This document shows positions 26,423-36,369 of a DNA stretch of 64,000 bases, one piece after another. This stretch comes from Gillisia xinjiangensis. GTDB lineage: Bacteria; Bacteroidota; Bacteroidia; Flavobacteriales; Flavobacteriaceae. Made by a program: the position numbers and the translations under genes. The notes beneath the pieces are model-generated. The model was given only the letters and a program-made list of their open reading frames with translations. It did no database searches and was not told where the DNA came from. Location of the stretch: positions 1 through 64,000 of the forward strand of contig NZ_JBKAHK010000003.1 of assembly GCF_046298265.1 (NCBI RefSeq). Reading direction: 5' to 3'. The number at the start of each line of letters is the position of its first letter. The first letter of the stretch is position 1.

Positions 26423-28155
26423 TATTCCAAACGTATTTCTGAAACTGCAGCTCCTGTAGGGATCATAGGAAAAACATTTTCTTCTTTTTCAACTTTTACC
26501 TCTAGAAAATAAGGCTCCTTTGCATCGTACATTTCCCTTACGGCATCTTTTAACTGGGACCGCTCTGTAACCTGGTTGGTTTTTATATGATAGCCTTTTG
26601 CGATAGTAATAAAATCTGGGTTTACAAGTTCTGTAGAAGCATATCTGCTTTCAAAGAACAATTGCTGCCATTGCCTTACCATTCCAAGGAAACCATTATT
26701 TAAAAGCACGATTTTAACCGCCGATTTGGTTTGAAAAATAGTCCCCAATTCCTGAATTGTCATTTGGTAACCGCCATCTCCAATAATCGCAACCACTTCA
26801 CGGTCCGGACAGCCCATTTTTGCGCCCAGCGCTGCAGGAAGAGCGAATCCCATCGTTCCCAATCCGCCAGAAGTGACATTGCTCCGGGATGAATTGAATT
26901 TTGCATACCGGCAGGCAATCATTTGATGTTGTCCAACATCTGAAACGATAATCGCATCTCCCTTAAAACAGGTGTTGATCTCATCGATTACCTCCGCCAT
27001 TTTTAATTCTCCTTCACTCGCATTAAGATCATGTTTTATGACTTTATCATATTCTTTGGCATAGTAATCCTTGAATTCCTGGTGCCAGGAAGTGTGTTGA
27101 TTTGGTTTCAAGAATTCAAGTAAAAGCTGAAGTGTATGCCTTACATTCCCTAAAACAGGAATATCTGCCTTTACATTTTTATTGATCTCAGCAGGATCGA
27201 TTTCAAAATGAATAACTTTTGCCTGTTTTGCATAGCGTTCCAAATTTCCTGTAACCCGGTCGTCAAAACGCATTCCAATCGCTATTAAAACATCGCATTC
27301 ATTGGTGAGCATATTCGGGCCGTAGTTCCCATGCATCCCAACCATCCCCACATTCAAAGGATGATCTGTAGCTAAGGCAGAAAGTCCCAATATAGTCCAG
27401 GCCGCGGGAATCCCCGATTTTTCTACTACCTGCTTAAACAGCGCTTCGGCTTCACCAAGAATTACACCCTGTCCAAAAACAATAAGTGGCTTTTTAGCCT
27501 GGTTCATAGCTTCAGCAGCACGTTCTACAGCTATAAGATTCACTTCTGGAAACGGCGTATAACTACGTATCCCTGAACATTTTTTATAGCTGAACTCCAT
27601 CGAGGCAAACTGGGCATCTTTGGTAATATCTATCAAAACCGGGCCTGGCCTTCCGGAGCGGGCAATATAAAATGCTTTTGCAAATACCTCCGGGATTTCT
27701 GAAGCTTTTGTGATCTGATAATTCCATTTTGTAATTGGAGTTGAAATCCCTACAATATCGATTTCCTGAAAAGCATCGCTTCCCAACAAATGAGATCCTA
27801 CCTGACCTGTGATACAAACAAGCGGTGTAGAATCTATTTGAGCATCGGCAATCCCGGTAATTAAATTGGTAGCTCCCGGTCCTGAAGTGGCTATTGCCAC
27901 GCCCACTTTCCCCGTAACCCTTGCATATCCCTGGGCCGCGTGAGTTGCGCCCTGTTCGTGCCGGGTAAGTACATGATGCAGCTCGTCCCGGTATTTAAAT
28001 AATTCATCATATACCGGCATAATTGCACCCCCGGGATACCCGTAAATGGTATCAATCCCTTCTTCCAGCAAACATTTTATCACCGCTTCCGCACCGGAAA
28101 CGGTTGTGGTGGAATGACTGGTTTTCTTTTCAAAATTAGTGGTTTTCACTTCCAT
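26422..28155 (-). CDS. ilvB: Acetolactate synthase catalytic subunit
   Basis: ThDP enzyme that makes acetolactate and acetohydroxybutyrate. The N-terminal GVDTIYG-like region with YPGGAIMPVYD and the catalytic glutamate in RHEQGATHAAQGYAR is seen, then the ThDP-binding GDGGYQMTIQELGTI...NNGFLGMVRQWQ. The 577-residue length is typical. It starts about a dozen bases after ilvD and overlaps ilvN. Confidence 0.98.
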   Translation of the reverse strand: MEVKTTNFEKKTSHSTTTVSGAEAVIKCLLEEGIDTIYGYPGGAIMPVYDELFKYRDELHHVLTRHEQGATHAAQGYARVTGKVGVAIATSGPGATNLITGIADAQIDSTPLVCITGQVGSHLLGSDAFQEIDIVGISTPITKWNYQITKASEIPEVFAKAFYIARSGRPGPVLIDITKDAQFASMEFSYKKCSGIRSYTPFPEVNLIAVERAAEAMNQAKKPLIVFGQGVILGEAEALFKQVVEKSGIPAAWTILGLSALATDHPLNVGMVGMHGNYGPNMLTNECDVLIAIGMRFDDRVTGNLERYAKQAKVIHFEIDPAEINKNVKADIPVLGNVRHTLQLLLEFLKPNQHTSWHQEFKDYYAKEYDKVIKHDLNASEGELKMAEVIDEINTCFKGDAIIVSDVGQHQMIACRYAKFNSSRSNVTSGGLGTMGFALPAALGAKMGCPDREVVAIIGDGGYQMTIQELGTIFQTKSAVKIVLLNNGFLGMVRQWQQLFFESRYASTELVNPDFITIAKGYHIKTNQVTERSQLKDAVREMYDAKEPYFLEVKVEKEENVFPMIPTGAAVSEIRLE

Positions 28156-28166
28156 AATTCAACTTG

Positions 28167-29840
28167 TTAAAATTCATCAGTCACACATCCCCTGGAGGCC
28201 GATGAAACCGTTTTTGCATATTTGTACAACACTCCATTGGTATATTTTAAAACCGGAGCTTTCCAGTTTTTTCTTCTTTTTTCAATTTCTTCGGGAGATA
28301 GGTTTACCTCAATACTATTGGTTTCGGCATTGATGGTTATTTCATCTCCGTTTTCAACCAGCGCCAGCAAGCCGCCTTCCTGAGCCTCCGGGGTAATGTG
28401 GCCAACCACAAATCCATGGGTTCCTCCAGAGAATCTTCCATCGGTAATTAAAGCGACTTCTTTTCCTAAACCCGCTCCCATAATTGCTGAAGTTGGCTTG
28501 AGCATTTCAGGCATTCCCGGACCTCCTTTTGGCCCCTCGTACCGAATGACAATCACCTCTCCTTTTTTGACTTTCCCTTCGGAAATCCCGTCATTGGCAT
28601 CATATTCACTATTGAAAACATTTGCCTTTCCTGTAAAAACCAAACCTTCCTTTCCGGTGATTTTCGCAACCGATCCTTCTTCTGCTAAATTGCCATATAA
28701 CATTCTTATATGACCCGTTTTCTTAATAGGATTGCTTAAAGGCCGAATAACGTCCTGATCCTTTATAAGATCCGGAACGTCTTTCAAATTTTCTGCAAGG
28801 CTTTTTCCGGTAACGGTGAGGCAATCCCCATGCAAGAGTCCTTCTTCCAGCATATATTTTAATACTGCCGGGATCCCTCCTATTTTATGCACATCTTCCA
28901 TAGCATATTTCCCGCTGGGTTTTAGATCGGCTAAAAACGGAGTATGATCGCAAATTCGTTGAAAATCCTTTAGGCTGAAATCTACTTCTGCGGCTCTTGC
29001 TATTGCCAGGAAATGCAGCACGGCGTTTGTAGAGCCGCCAAGTACAGTTATCAACCTGATTGCATTCTCGATGGCCTTTTTAGTAACAATGTCTTTGGGT
29101 TTGATATCCTTTTCTATCAATAATCCTATCGCCTTACCGGCTTGTTCGCTTTCGGTTTGCTTCTCTTCTCCCACTGCAGGATTGGAAGAATTATAAGGCA
29201 ATGCCATCCCTAAAGCTTCAATGGCAGAAGCCATCGTGTTTGCTGTATACATCCCTCCACAAGCTCCTGCTCCCGGACAGGCTTTTTCGATTATAGCATC
29301 ATATTCCTGCTTATCGATATCTCCGGCTGTCTTAGCGCCCCAGGCTTCAAAAGCAGAAACCACATCGAGTTTCTTACCGTTATGACATCCGGAAGCGATT
29401 GTTCCTCCATATACAAGAATGGCAGGCCTGTTTATGCGTAGCATGGCCATAAGTGCTCCCGGCATATTTTTATCGCAGCCTACAACTGTGATAAGTGCAT
29501 CATAAGACATCGCATGGATAACCGTTTCAATAGAATCGGCAATGATATCACGGGACGGTAAAGAATATCGCATCCCGGGCGTTCCCATGGAAATCCCGTC
29601 ACTCACTCCAATGGTATTGAAAATTAAACCTACCAGTCCGCTTTCATTACTTCCCTTTTTCACCAGTTTTGCAAGGTCATTAAGGTGCATATTACAAGGA
29701 TTACCTTCGTATCCGGTACTTGCAATACCAACAAAAGGCTTTTTAAAGTCTTCCCTGGTAAGGCCTATAGCGTGCAACATGGCCTGTGCTCCCGGTTGGG
29801 AATCACTTTGAGTTAATATTTTGCTGTATGTATTCTTCAT
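28167..29840 (-). CDS. ilvD: Dihydroxy-acid dehydratase
   Basis: Iron-sulfur dehydratase common to valine, isoleucine and leucine precursors. Cluster cysteines are visible in NPCNMHLN, VGCDKNMPGALMAM and CPGAGACGGMYTANTM. The 557-residue length is usual. It is the first structural gene of the ilvD-B-N-C-A operon and is preceded by a short Ile/Val-rich leader ORF. Confidence 0.98.
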   Translation of the reverse strand: MKNTYSKILTQSDSQPGAQAMLHAIGLTREDFKKPFVGIASTGYEGNPCNMHLNDLAKLVKKGSNESGLVGLIFNTIGVSDGISMGTPGMRYSLPSRDIIADSIETVIHAMSYDALITVVGCDKNMPGALMAMLRINRPAILVYGGTIASGCHNGKKLDVVSAFEAWGAKTAGDIDKQEYDAIIEKACPGAGACGGMYTANTMASAIEALGMALPYNSSNPAVGEEKQTESEQAGKAIGLLIEKDIKPKDIVTKKAIENAIRLITVLGGSTNAVLHFLAIARAAEVDFSLKDFQRICDHTPFLADLKPSGKYAMEDVHKIGGIPAVLKYMLEEGLLHGDCLTVTGKSLAENLKDVPDLIKDQDVIRPLSNPIKKTGHIRMLYGNLAEEGSVAKITGKEGLVFTGKANVFNSEYDANDGISEGKVKKGEVIVIRYEGPKGGPGMPEMLKPTSAIMGAGLGKEVALITDGRFSGGTHGFVVGHITPEAQEGGLLALVENGDEITINAETNSIEVNLSPEEIEKRRKNWKAPVLKYTNGVLYKYAKTVSSASRGCVTDEF

Positions 29841-29923
29841 TATTTTTTTAGAAATATGCTATAAAACTACTTTCTTAAAAGAAGCCTGCGAGATTTTTTA
29901 AAAGGTTTCAATTACTCTCAATC

Positions 29924-29950
29924 CTAAAATACGATTATTATACTTCTCAT
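29924..29950 (-). CDS. Possible ilv operon leader peptide
   Basis: A nine-codon ORF (ATG 29950 to TAG 29924) reads M-R-S-I-I-I-V-F. Three consecutive isoleucine codons and one valine codon, about 80 bases upstream of ilvD on the same strand, is the pattern of an attenuator leader peptide. Between it and ilvD an imperfect hairpin with T-rich sequence can be drawn (CTTTTAA with TTTTAAG), but no strong terminator is evident. It is too short to be significant by length; the residue bias and position are the only evidence. Confidence 0.4.
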   Translation of the reverse strand: MRSIIIVF

Positions 29951-30053
29951 TATCAGTTATTTAACTCTTAATTTTCTACGGCTTCTGAATCTTTAAAAAC
30001 GACGGGGAAATTTTAAAAGCTTGATACAATTCTGAAAAATATCATTCAACAAC

Positions 30054-30295
30054 AGTAATGTCCGGTAAAGAGCCAAGATCGTTCCGCCTTTGGCGTAACT
30101 GTAGGAACAAAGAACCAAGACTTGATTTTAATTAACTGATAAACATTTTATGATTTATATTTTTTCAGAAAACTTTAATTATCGGTATAATTGAAAAATT
30201 CAAGAAAGTAAGGTTTGCTTATTTAAAAACCCATTGGAATGCCCAATGATTATGTGGTTTCAAGTTTTCGCAAAAATGTTGACCGGACAACAATG
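30054..30295 (-). mobile_element. MITE-like repeat, copy R2 (between ilvD and the Oar-like receptor)
   Basis: A 242-bp element, inverted relative to R1 and R3. It is flanked by a perfect 10-bp direct repeat ATTCAACAAC (30044-30053 and 30296-30305), as expected of a target-site duplication. Near its ends TGTCCGGTAAA and (inverted) TGTCCGGTCAA form a short terminal inverted repeat. It has no ORF. It separates the divergent ilv and receptor genes and may carry or displace promoter elements. Confidence 0.88.
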
Positions 30296-30430
30296 ATTCA
30301 ACAACGATCCAAAAGGAAGAAATAACCGGAAATTGGATAAAATCCTAAGGAAATTAAACTCCCTTGTTTCATTGAAAAATTTTTGTTCATAAAAACTAAA
30401 TCTAATGTTCCCTCAAATTTAAATAAATGT

Positions 30431-30438
30431 TAAATTTG
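30431..30438 (+). promoter_or_regulatory. Candidate -7 box for the Oar-like receptor
   Basis: TAAATTTG matches the flavobacterial TAnnTTTG consensus and lies 27 bases before the ATG. No convincing TTG element about 20 bases upstream was seen. Confidence 0.35.
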
Positions 30439-30464
30439 AAAAATTTTAACATCAATTAACCCTT

Positions 30465-33400
30465 ATGAAAAATTATTGCTTTATTTTTTTAATTCTATTT
30501 GCCATATCTGGAACATTTGCCCAGGTAACTACTTCAAACATCTCGGGATTGGTAAGAGATAATTCCGGCGAACTTGTAGCAGGAGCAAATGTGGTTGCAA
30601 CCCATCTTCCCACCGGTACCATTTATGGTGCTATTACAAATTTTGACGGACGATTTAATTTACAAAACTTAAGAATTGGCGGACCTTATCAAATAAAAAT
30701 TAGTTTCGTTGGATTTAGGGATCAAGTTATTGACAATGTTTCTTTAGCCCTGGGAGAAACTTTAGACATTGAAGGCAAGTTGTTAACCGATGACAACCTC
30801 CTGGATGAAGTTGTGATAAAAGCATCGAAAGACGAAGTTTTTTCCAGTGACAGAACGGGTGCAGCGACACAGGTAAGCAGTAGAAATTTGAGAACTTTAC
30901 CAACTATTTCCCGATCGGCACAGGATTTTACAAGATTGGAACCCACAGCAAGCGGAAATTCGTTTGGAGGAAGAAATGACCAATTCAACAATTTTTCCCT
31001 GGACGGAGCAATTTTCAACAATCCTTTTGGACTTGATGCAGCTACTCCTGGAGGGCAGACGGACGCTCAGCCAATTTCATTGGATGCCATAGAACAAATT
31101 CAGGTTACCACCGCTCCTTATGACGTAACTTTATCTGGTTTTACCGGAGCTTCGGTAAATGCTGTAACCAAAAGTGGTACAAATACACTTAAAGGTACAG
31201 TTTACGGTTTTTTTAGAAATGAAGATTTAACCGGAGATAAAATTAATGGAGAAGAAGTTTTTAATGCCGATTTAGAACAAACCCAATACGGATTTAGCTT
31301 AGGAGGTCCGATTGTAGAAAATAAACTATTCTTTTTTACAAATTTCGAAATTGATTCCCGAACAGATCTGGGTTCTCCCTGGTTACCAAATAGAGGGACA
31401 GGTTCTGTGAATGAATCACGGGTTGCGATTGATGATTTAATTTCGGTTTCGGATGCCTTGGCCGATTTAGGTTATGATACCGGCAGATTTGAAAATTTCA
31501 ACTATGATTCTGAATCGGTAAAAGGTATTTTCAAATTAGACTGGAACATTAACAGCAAACATAGATTGGCAGTAATTTATAATTTTTTGGATGCTTCCAA
31601 GGAAAAGCCCGCTCATCCAACAGCATTGGGATTTAGAGGGCCAAATGCAAATACCCTGCAATTTGAAAATTCAGGATATGAGATCAACAATAAAATCCAA
31701 TCCTTTCAAATGGAATTAAATTCCAATTTCAGCAATAACATTTCAAATAAATTACAGGTAGGATACACCCATTTTGATGATTTCAGAAATCCGTTATCCG
31801 CTCCCGCTCCGGTTATTACCATTCAGGATGGTGCTGGAACTAATTATATTATTGCAGGTCACGAACCTTTTTCCATCAATAATGTATTAGATCAAAAAGT
31901 TTTTCAAATTACAAATAATTTAAATATATTTTTAGGAGATCACGCACTTACCGCAGGATTTTCCTTTGAACGTTTTGAATTTGAAAACTCCTTCAACCTT
32001 GTTAATTATGAATCCTTTAATTTTGGTGTTTTCCCTTACTATGGATTATTCAGTCCTTATCCCAGTGTGCAGGAATTTTTGGATAATGCTCAACCAGGAG
32101 GCGTTTTAGATCAAACTTTAACAGCAACACAAAATGCTTTTGATTCTCAAAATGCGGCTGGAACAGGAAATGACGGCGGCTGGAAACTATCCGAATTAAA
32201 TGTTGGTCAATTGGCATTCTATTTCCAGGATGAATGGAGCGTGTTGGACAATTTAAAAGTAACCGCGGGGATTAGGTTTGATAAGCCACTTTTTTTTAAT
32301 ACAGATGAGTTGATCCAGAAATTTATTGATACAGATAATGGAGCAAGCGTTGACCCTACAACACAATATTTCAATCCACAAACAAATCAGGCAGTCACGT
32401 TAAATTCCACTCAGTTGCCTACCGATAAAATTTTGTTTTCTCCAAGGGTAGGTTTCAATTGGGACGTAAAAAATGACAAAACCATCCAATTAAGAGGGGG
32501 AACCGGGATTTTCACCGGAAGATTGCCCTTTGTATGGATTGGTAACCAGGTAAGTGGTGCCGACCAGGGATTTTTTCAAATTGTAGATCCTGAATTTCAA
32601 TTTCCGCAGGTATGGCGTTCCAGTCTTGGACTGGATTACAGGTTAAACAATGGAATTATCCTTACCGGGGATTTCTCCTTTACCGAAGATATTAATTCGG
32701 CACACGTTCAAAACTGGGGATTAAAGAACCCTACAGGAACTTTGCAAGGTGTAGATAACAGGCCTGTTTATTTAGCTGCAGATAAAGGTGAAAATAATGC
32801 ATATGTATTTACAAATTCCGGTAAAGGTCAGGTTGTTAACTGGACTGGATCTGTTAAAAGAACTTTTGATAATGGCCTTTATACGAGCCTTGCCTACAGT
32901 TACCTCAATGCAAAAGATGTAAATTCCATTGAAGCAGAAATTACCGGAGATGCCTTTGCCTTTAACCCAACAAAAGGAAATGCAAATACCGCTGACCTTT
33001 CCTATTCAAAATATGGGGATACACACCGTTTTATAGCAGTGATTTCCAAACAATGGTCCTATGGAACCCAAAAACAATGGGGAACCACAATTTCAAGTTT
33101 TATGGAGTATGCCCAGGGAGGACGTTATAATTTCACTTATGGAGGTGATATTAATAACGATGGATCTTCTGTGAATGATCTTATCTATATTCCTACTGAA
33201 GGCGAAATAGCTCAGATGAATTTTACAGGAGCCGGACAAGCCGAATCTTTTAACCAGTTTATTTTGAACAATGAATATTTAAGGGAAAATCGTGGGGGAT
33301 ATTTTGACAGGTATGGAGATTTATCTCCCTGGAGAAGCACTGTAGATGTGAAATTATTACAAGACTATAATTTTAAAGTTTCCAATGACCGAACCAATAC

Positions 33401-33623
33401 TATTCAGTTTAGTGTAGACATATTGAACTTTGGAAATCTATTGAATTCAGATTGGGGCGTTGTGGAAATACCACAGGTATTACAACCCATTGGTGTAAAC
33501 TTAGATCCGGATACGAACGAACCAACTTACACCTTTAACCCAAATTTGAAAAATACATTTGGTCCTGACACGAGTTTATTGTCAAGATGGAGAATGCAGG
33601 TTGGGCTACGTTATATATTTTAA
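30465..33623 (+). CDS. TonB-dependent outer-membrane receptor, Oar-like
   Basis: Outer-membrane beta-barrel protein of 1052 residues. It has a signal peptide (MKNYCFIFLILFAISGTFAQ), then a carboxypeptidase-regulatory-like domain (ISGLVRDNSGELVAGANVVA, DGRFNLQNL) to about residue 105. A plug region (QDFTRLEPTASGNSFGGRN, ALDAIEQIQV-like segment) and a long barrel ending in an aromatic LRYIF follow. The pattern matches the Oar family rather than SusC: there is no SusD gene and no STN domain. The substrate cannot be inferred. It is a single gene with its own terminator. Confidence 0.88.
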   Translation: MKNYCFIFLILFAISGTFAQVTTSNISGLVRDNSGELVAGANVVATHLPTGTIYGAITNFDGRFNLQNLRIGGPYQIKISFVGFRDQVIDNVSLALGETLDIEGKLLTDDNLLDEVVIKASKDEVFSSDRTGAATQVSSRNLRTLPTISRSAQDFTRLEPTASGNSFGGRNDQFNNFSLDGAIFNNPFGLDAATPGGQTDAQPISLDAIEQIQVTTAPYDVTLSGFTGASVNAVTKSGTNTLKGTVYGFFRNEDLTGDKINGEEVFNADLEQTQYGFSLGGPIVENKLFFFTNFEIDSRTDLGSPWLPNRGTGSVNESRVAIDDLISVSDALADLGYDTGRFENFNYDSESVKGIFKLDWNINSKHRLAVIYNFLDASKEKPAHPTALGFRGPNANTLQFENSGYEINNKIQSFQMELNSNFSNNISNKLQVGYTHFDDFRNPLSAPAPVITIQDGAGTNYIIAGHEPFSINNVLDQKVFQITNNLNIFLGDHALTAGFSFERFEFENSFNLVNYESFNFGVFPYYGLFSPYPSVQEFLDNAQPGGVLDQTLTATQNAFDSQNAAGTGNDGGWKLSELNVGQLAFYFQDEWSVLDNLKVTAGIRFDKPLFFNTDELIQKFIDTDNGASVDPTTQYFNPQTNQAVTLNSTQLPTDKILFSPRVGFNWDVKNDKTIQLRGGTGIFTGRLPFVWIGNQVSGADQGFFQIVDPEFQFPQVWRSSLGLDYRLNNGIILTGDFSFTEDINSAHVQNWGLKNPTGTLQGVDNRPVYLAADKGENNAYVFTNSGKGQVVNWTGSVKRTFDNGLYTSLAYSYLNAKDVNSIEAEITGDAFAFNPTKGNANTADLSYSKYGDTHRFIAVISKQWSYGTQKQWGTTISSFMEYAQGGRYNFTYGGDINNDGSSVNDLIYIPTEGEIAQMNFTGAGQAESFNQFILNNEYLRENRGGYFDRYGDLSPWRSTVDVKLLQDYNFKVSNDRTNTIQFSVDILNFGNLLNSDWGVVEIPQVLQPIGVNLDPDTNEPTYTFNPNLKNTFGPDTSLLSRWRMQVGLRYIF

Positions 33624-33644
33624 TTATTTGAAAAAAGAACAATA

Positions 33645-33690
33645 AAAAGATCAGTTGATAGCTTCTAAGTCAACTGATCTTTTTTTTTAT
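33645..33690 (+). terminator. Terminator of the Oar-like receptor gene
   Basis: AAAAGATCAGTTGA (33645-33658) pairs perfectly with TCAACTGATCTTTT (33670-33683) around an 11-base loop and runs on into a T tract. One of the clearest terminators in the window. Confidence 0.92.
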
Positions 33691-33832
33691 AAAACTTTCG
33701 CACAAACTTTTATCCTGCTTTACTAAGGTTTTCATCGTCAGAATTTAAAATTTCCAAAGTTTCTCAAATTAAATACCCTTAAATCGTCATAGAAAAAATT
33801 CGGGTTGTTGGCTGATTCCGGATTGATTATTC

Positions 33833-34760
33833 AAGATAAAATCCAAAATTTTCTTACCGGATTCCACCAGCATTAGTTTATGCTTAAGCCTGTTTGACTG
33901 GGAAAAAATAAAACAGCAAAAGAAGCTATAAAGATGCACCCATTACTTGATTATGACGGGAACCTGCCAGCTTATATAAATATCACCAATGGCAATACAG
34001 CTTATAATAAAGGGGCCTATGATATCCCTTGGATAAAAAACAGCGTGGTGGTTGAATACCGGTTTTACAAGGATTTTTCATTGTTGAACGTTTGGGCCAG
34101 CAACCAGGTATTTTTGAATGTCAGGCACAATTTAAGGTCGGTGAACTACCTCGGGGCAAGCCCACGAGGCATCCAGCGGCAGAAAGCTTTTTATTTAATG
34201 AAAACCCATCCGTTTTCAAACTTTCCTCTAAAAACGAGGCACGCCTCGGAGAATTAAACCCAAAAGAGATTAAAGAAAACCCCTCGCCCGATACCAGACT
34301 TGAACATATCCTTAAAGATGAAATGATTGAATTGACAGGAATCAAGTCAAAGAAAAAGTTCCCAAAAAAGCTTAGAAGGGTTGCAATATGGGATGATAAA
34401 AACAAACAGGTCATAGAAGTAATCACAAATCAAAAAACCTGGACAGCAAACACTATATCCGAGCTCTATAAAAGCAAATAGCAGATGGAAATATTTTTAA
34501 GGGATATAAAATCATTTGTTGGCACCTCTGAAAATGCAGTTATGATACAAATATGGATAGCTTTAATTACGATTCTTGTACTAAAGGCCCTCAAGGCAAT
34601 GGCGTAATACGGTTGGTATTTATCCAATTTGGTTGCCTTTATCAGGCTCAACTTATCTGTGAAAATTATCCTTTAACAATGGCTTGATAAAGCATTTGAG
34701 ATAGTGGACAACCGCCACCAAACAATAGACAAGGGGGGTTCTTCTTTGAAATTTACAATT
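33833..34760 (+). pseudogene. Decayed IS4-family transposase
   Basis: Conceptual translation across several frames recovers a DDE transposase. KSKIFLPDSTSISLCLSLFDW begins near 33833 and holds the first aspartate. MHPLLDYDGNLPAYINITNG follows after a one-base frameshift near 33930, then SVVVEYRFYKDFSLLNVWASNQ. Beyond an insertion come LKDEMIELTGIKSKKKFPKKLRRVAIWDDKN and NTISELYKSK. In-frame stops then interrupt the YREK-like region (MEIFLRDIK, SENAVMIQIW) and the tail. The N-terminal third is missing. Short ORFs at 33934-34257 and 34092-34481 are pieces of this gene, not separate genes. It is surely inactive. Confidence 0.85.
34131..34262 (+). repeat. Repeat inserted in the transposase pseudogene
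   Basis: About 130 bases interrupt the transposase between VRHN and the KEIKENPSPDTR segment. The insert starts near GGTCGGTGAACTACCTCGGG and contains a hairpin (CCTCGGGGC-AAGCCCACGAGG) and, near its end, GAGGCACGCCTCGG. It is richer in G+C than its host sequence. It is probably a dispersed flavobacterial repeat; no other copy is in the window. Confidence 0.5.
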
Positions 34761-34882
34761 TACCGCCGGTAAACCCAACAAAAGCAATAGCTTAATATTG
34801 GTTGAATTTATTTAGGACAGTATTGATACATTAAGTGAAATTTACTAAGCCGCGCTTTATTATTCCATTAATTTTGCAAATA

Positions 34883-36253
34883 ATGAAAACTGAAATAAAG
34901 AATAAATATACAGAAGGCAGGATTTTAAATTCTCTAATAAGTTTAGCGCTTCCCATTATTTTCGCAAATATCCTGCAAACAACCTATCAGCTAATCGATA
35001 CTTTCTGGCTTGGAAGATTAGGTGCGAATGCAGTAGCCGCAGTGAGTTTGAGTTTTCCGGTGCTTTTCCTTGTTTTATCCCTTGGTACAGGTTTAACCTT
35101 AGCGGGAACCGTTATGGTATCCAATTATAAAGGAGCAGAAAATCAACAAATGGTGGATTTCAGTTCGTCCCAAAGTGTTTTCCTGATATTTATTATTTCC
35201 GGCCTGCTGGCTGTTCTAAGCTATTTTTCAGCAGGACATTTAATGAACATAATTGGTGCTGGTCCTGAAATCTATGATGATTCTGTAGCCTATTTTAAGG
35301 TTTCCTCCTTCGGATTTATCTTCCTTTTTATGTTTTTCATTTTTCAGTCGCTAATGCGCGGAATTGGAAATGTAATGCTTCCTGTTTATATCATCCTTAT
35401 TACTGTATTTCTTAATCTGGTGCTGGATCCTCTCTTTATTTATGGATATGGCCCTATTCCGGGTTATGGAGTTGCCGGTGCTGCCTGGGCAAGTGTGATC
35501 ACTCAGGGGATATCAGCAGTGATTGGGATTGCCATTTTATTGCGTGGGAAACACGGTATAAAAATCAGCTTTTCTTCCATGTACCTGGATATGAAAAGTC
35601 TTCGGAAGATATTCAAACTTGGGTTTCCTGCCAGTGTGGAACAATCTACCAGAGCCCTGGGAATGACGATGATGATAATAATCGTTACCAGTTTTGGAAG
35701 CGAGATCGTCGCCGCTTACGGGATTGGAGCCAGGATTTTAAGTCTCATTGTAATTCCGGCGCTGGGATTAGGGATTGCCACTACTTCCCTGGTAGGGCAG
35801 AATATTGGCGCACGAAAAATTAAAAGGGCAGAACAGGTTGCCAATTTAAGCAATAAGATCGCCTTTTTTGGACTTACCGGATTAGGTATTATCCTGTTTA
35901 TTGTTGCTGAACCTTTAACAGCCTTTTTTATTCCAAACGATCCTGATGTTATTAGGGACGGAGCTTTATTTATAAAAATTATGGCTCCCAGCTTCGGGCT
36001 GCTGGGAGTGCAGCAAGTCATGAACGGAACTTTTAACGGGGCGGGTTTCACCAAAGCTTCCATGCTAATCTCCATTATGAGTCTTTGGGTTGTACGGTTT
36101 CCGCTGGCGTATGTGCTTTCCTATAACACTTCTTTGGGATATGAAGGAATTTGGTGGTCTTTTCCCATTTCCAATCTAATAGCTGCCATAGCAGGATATG
36201 TCTATTTTAAAATGGGATACTGGAAGATAAGGGCTTTCAGGATACGGAATTAA
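34883..36253 (+). CDS. MATE-family multidrug/cation efflux transporter
   Basis: Twelve-helix inner-membrane antiporter of the NorM/DinF superfamily, exporting organic cations or drugs in exchange for Na+ or H+. The N-lobe motif region ALPIIFANILQTTYQLIDTFWLGRLG and the duplicated C-lobe GFPASVEQSTRALGMTMM are visible. The 456-residue length (from ATG 34883, MKTEIKNKYTEGRIL) is typical. The frame remains open to a GTG at 34835, but the extra 16 residues fit no family start. It is monocistronic next to the transposase remnant. Substrate unknown. Confidence 0.93.
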   Translation: MKTEIKNKYTEGRILNSLISLALPIIFANILQTTYQLIDTFWLGRLGANAVAAVSLSFPVLFLVLSLGTGLTLAGTVMVSNYKGAENQQMVDFSSSQSVFLIFIISGLLAVLSYFSAGHLMNIIGAGPEIYDDSVAYFKVSSFGFIFLFMFFIFQSLMRGIGNVMLPVYIILITVFLNLVLDPLFIYGYGPIPGYGVAGAAWASVITQGISAVIGIAILLRGKHGIKISFSSMYLDMKSLRKIFKLGFPASVEQSTRALGMTMMIIIVTSFGSEIVAAYGIGARILSLIVIPALGLGIATTSLVGQNIGARKIKRAEQVANLSNKIAFFGLTGLGIILFIVAEPLTAFFIPNDPDVIRDGALFIKIMAPSFGLLGVQQVMNGTFNGAGFTKASMLISIMSLWVVRFPLAYVLSYNTSLGYEGIWWSFPISNLIAAIAGYVYFKMGYWKIRAFRIRN

Positions 36254-36369
36254 CCGATGGGGTTAAGGAAATTGGCCAAAATAATACTGTGGCTTCAGTC
36301 AAAAACGATGTAACCCTGTAACTAAGAACACAGATGAGATTCTGGAGGAATTGAAATAAAGAAAGGGAA

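Noticed and set aside
33934..34481. Two short plus-strand ORFs as independent small genes
   Set aside because: Their translations are consecutive pieces of an IS4-family transposase in different frames, interrupted by an insertion, so they are described as one pseudogene.
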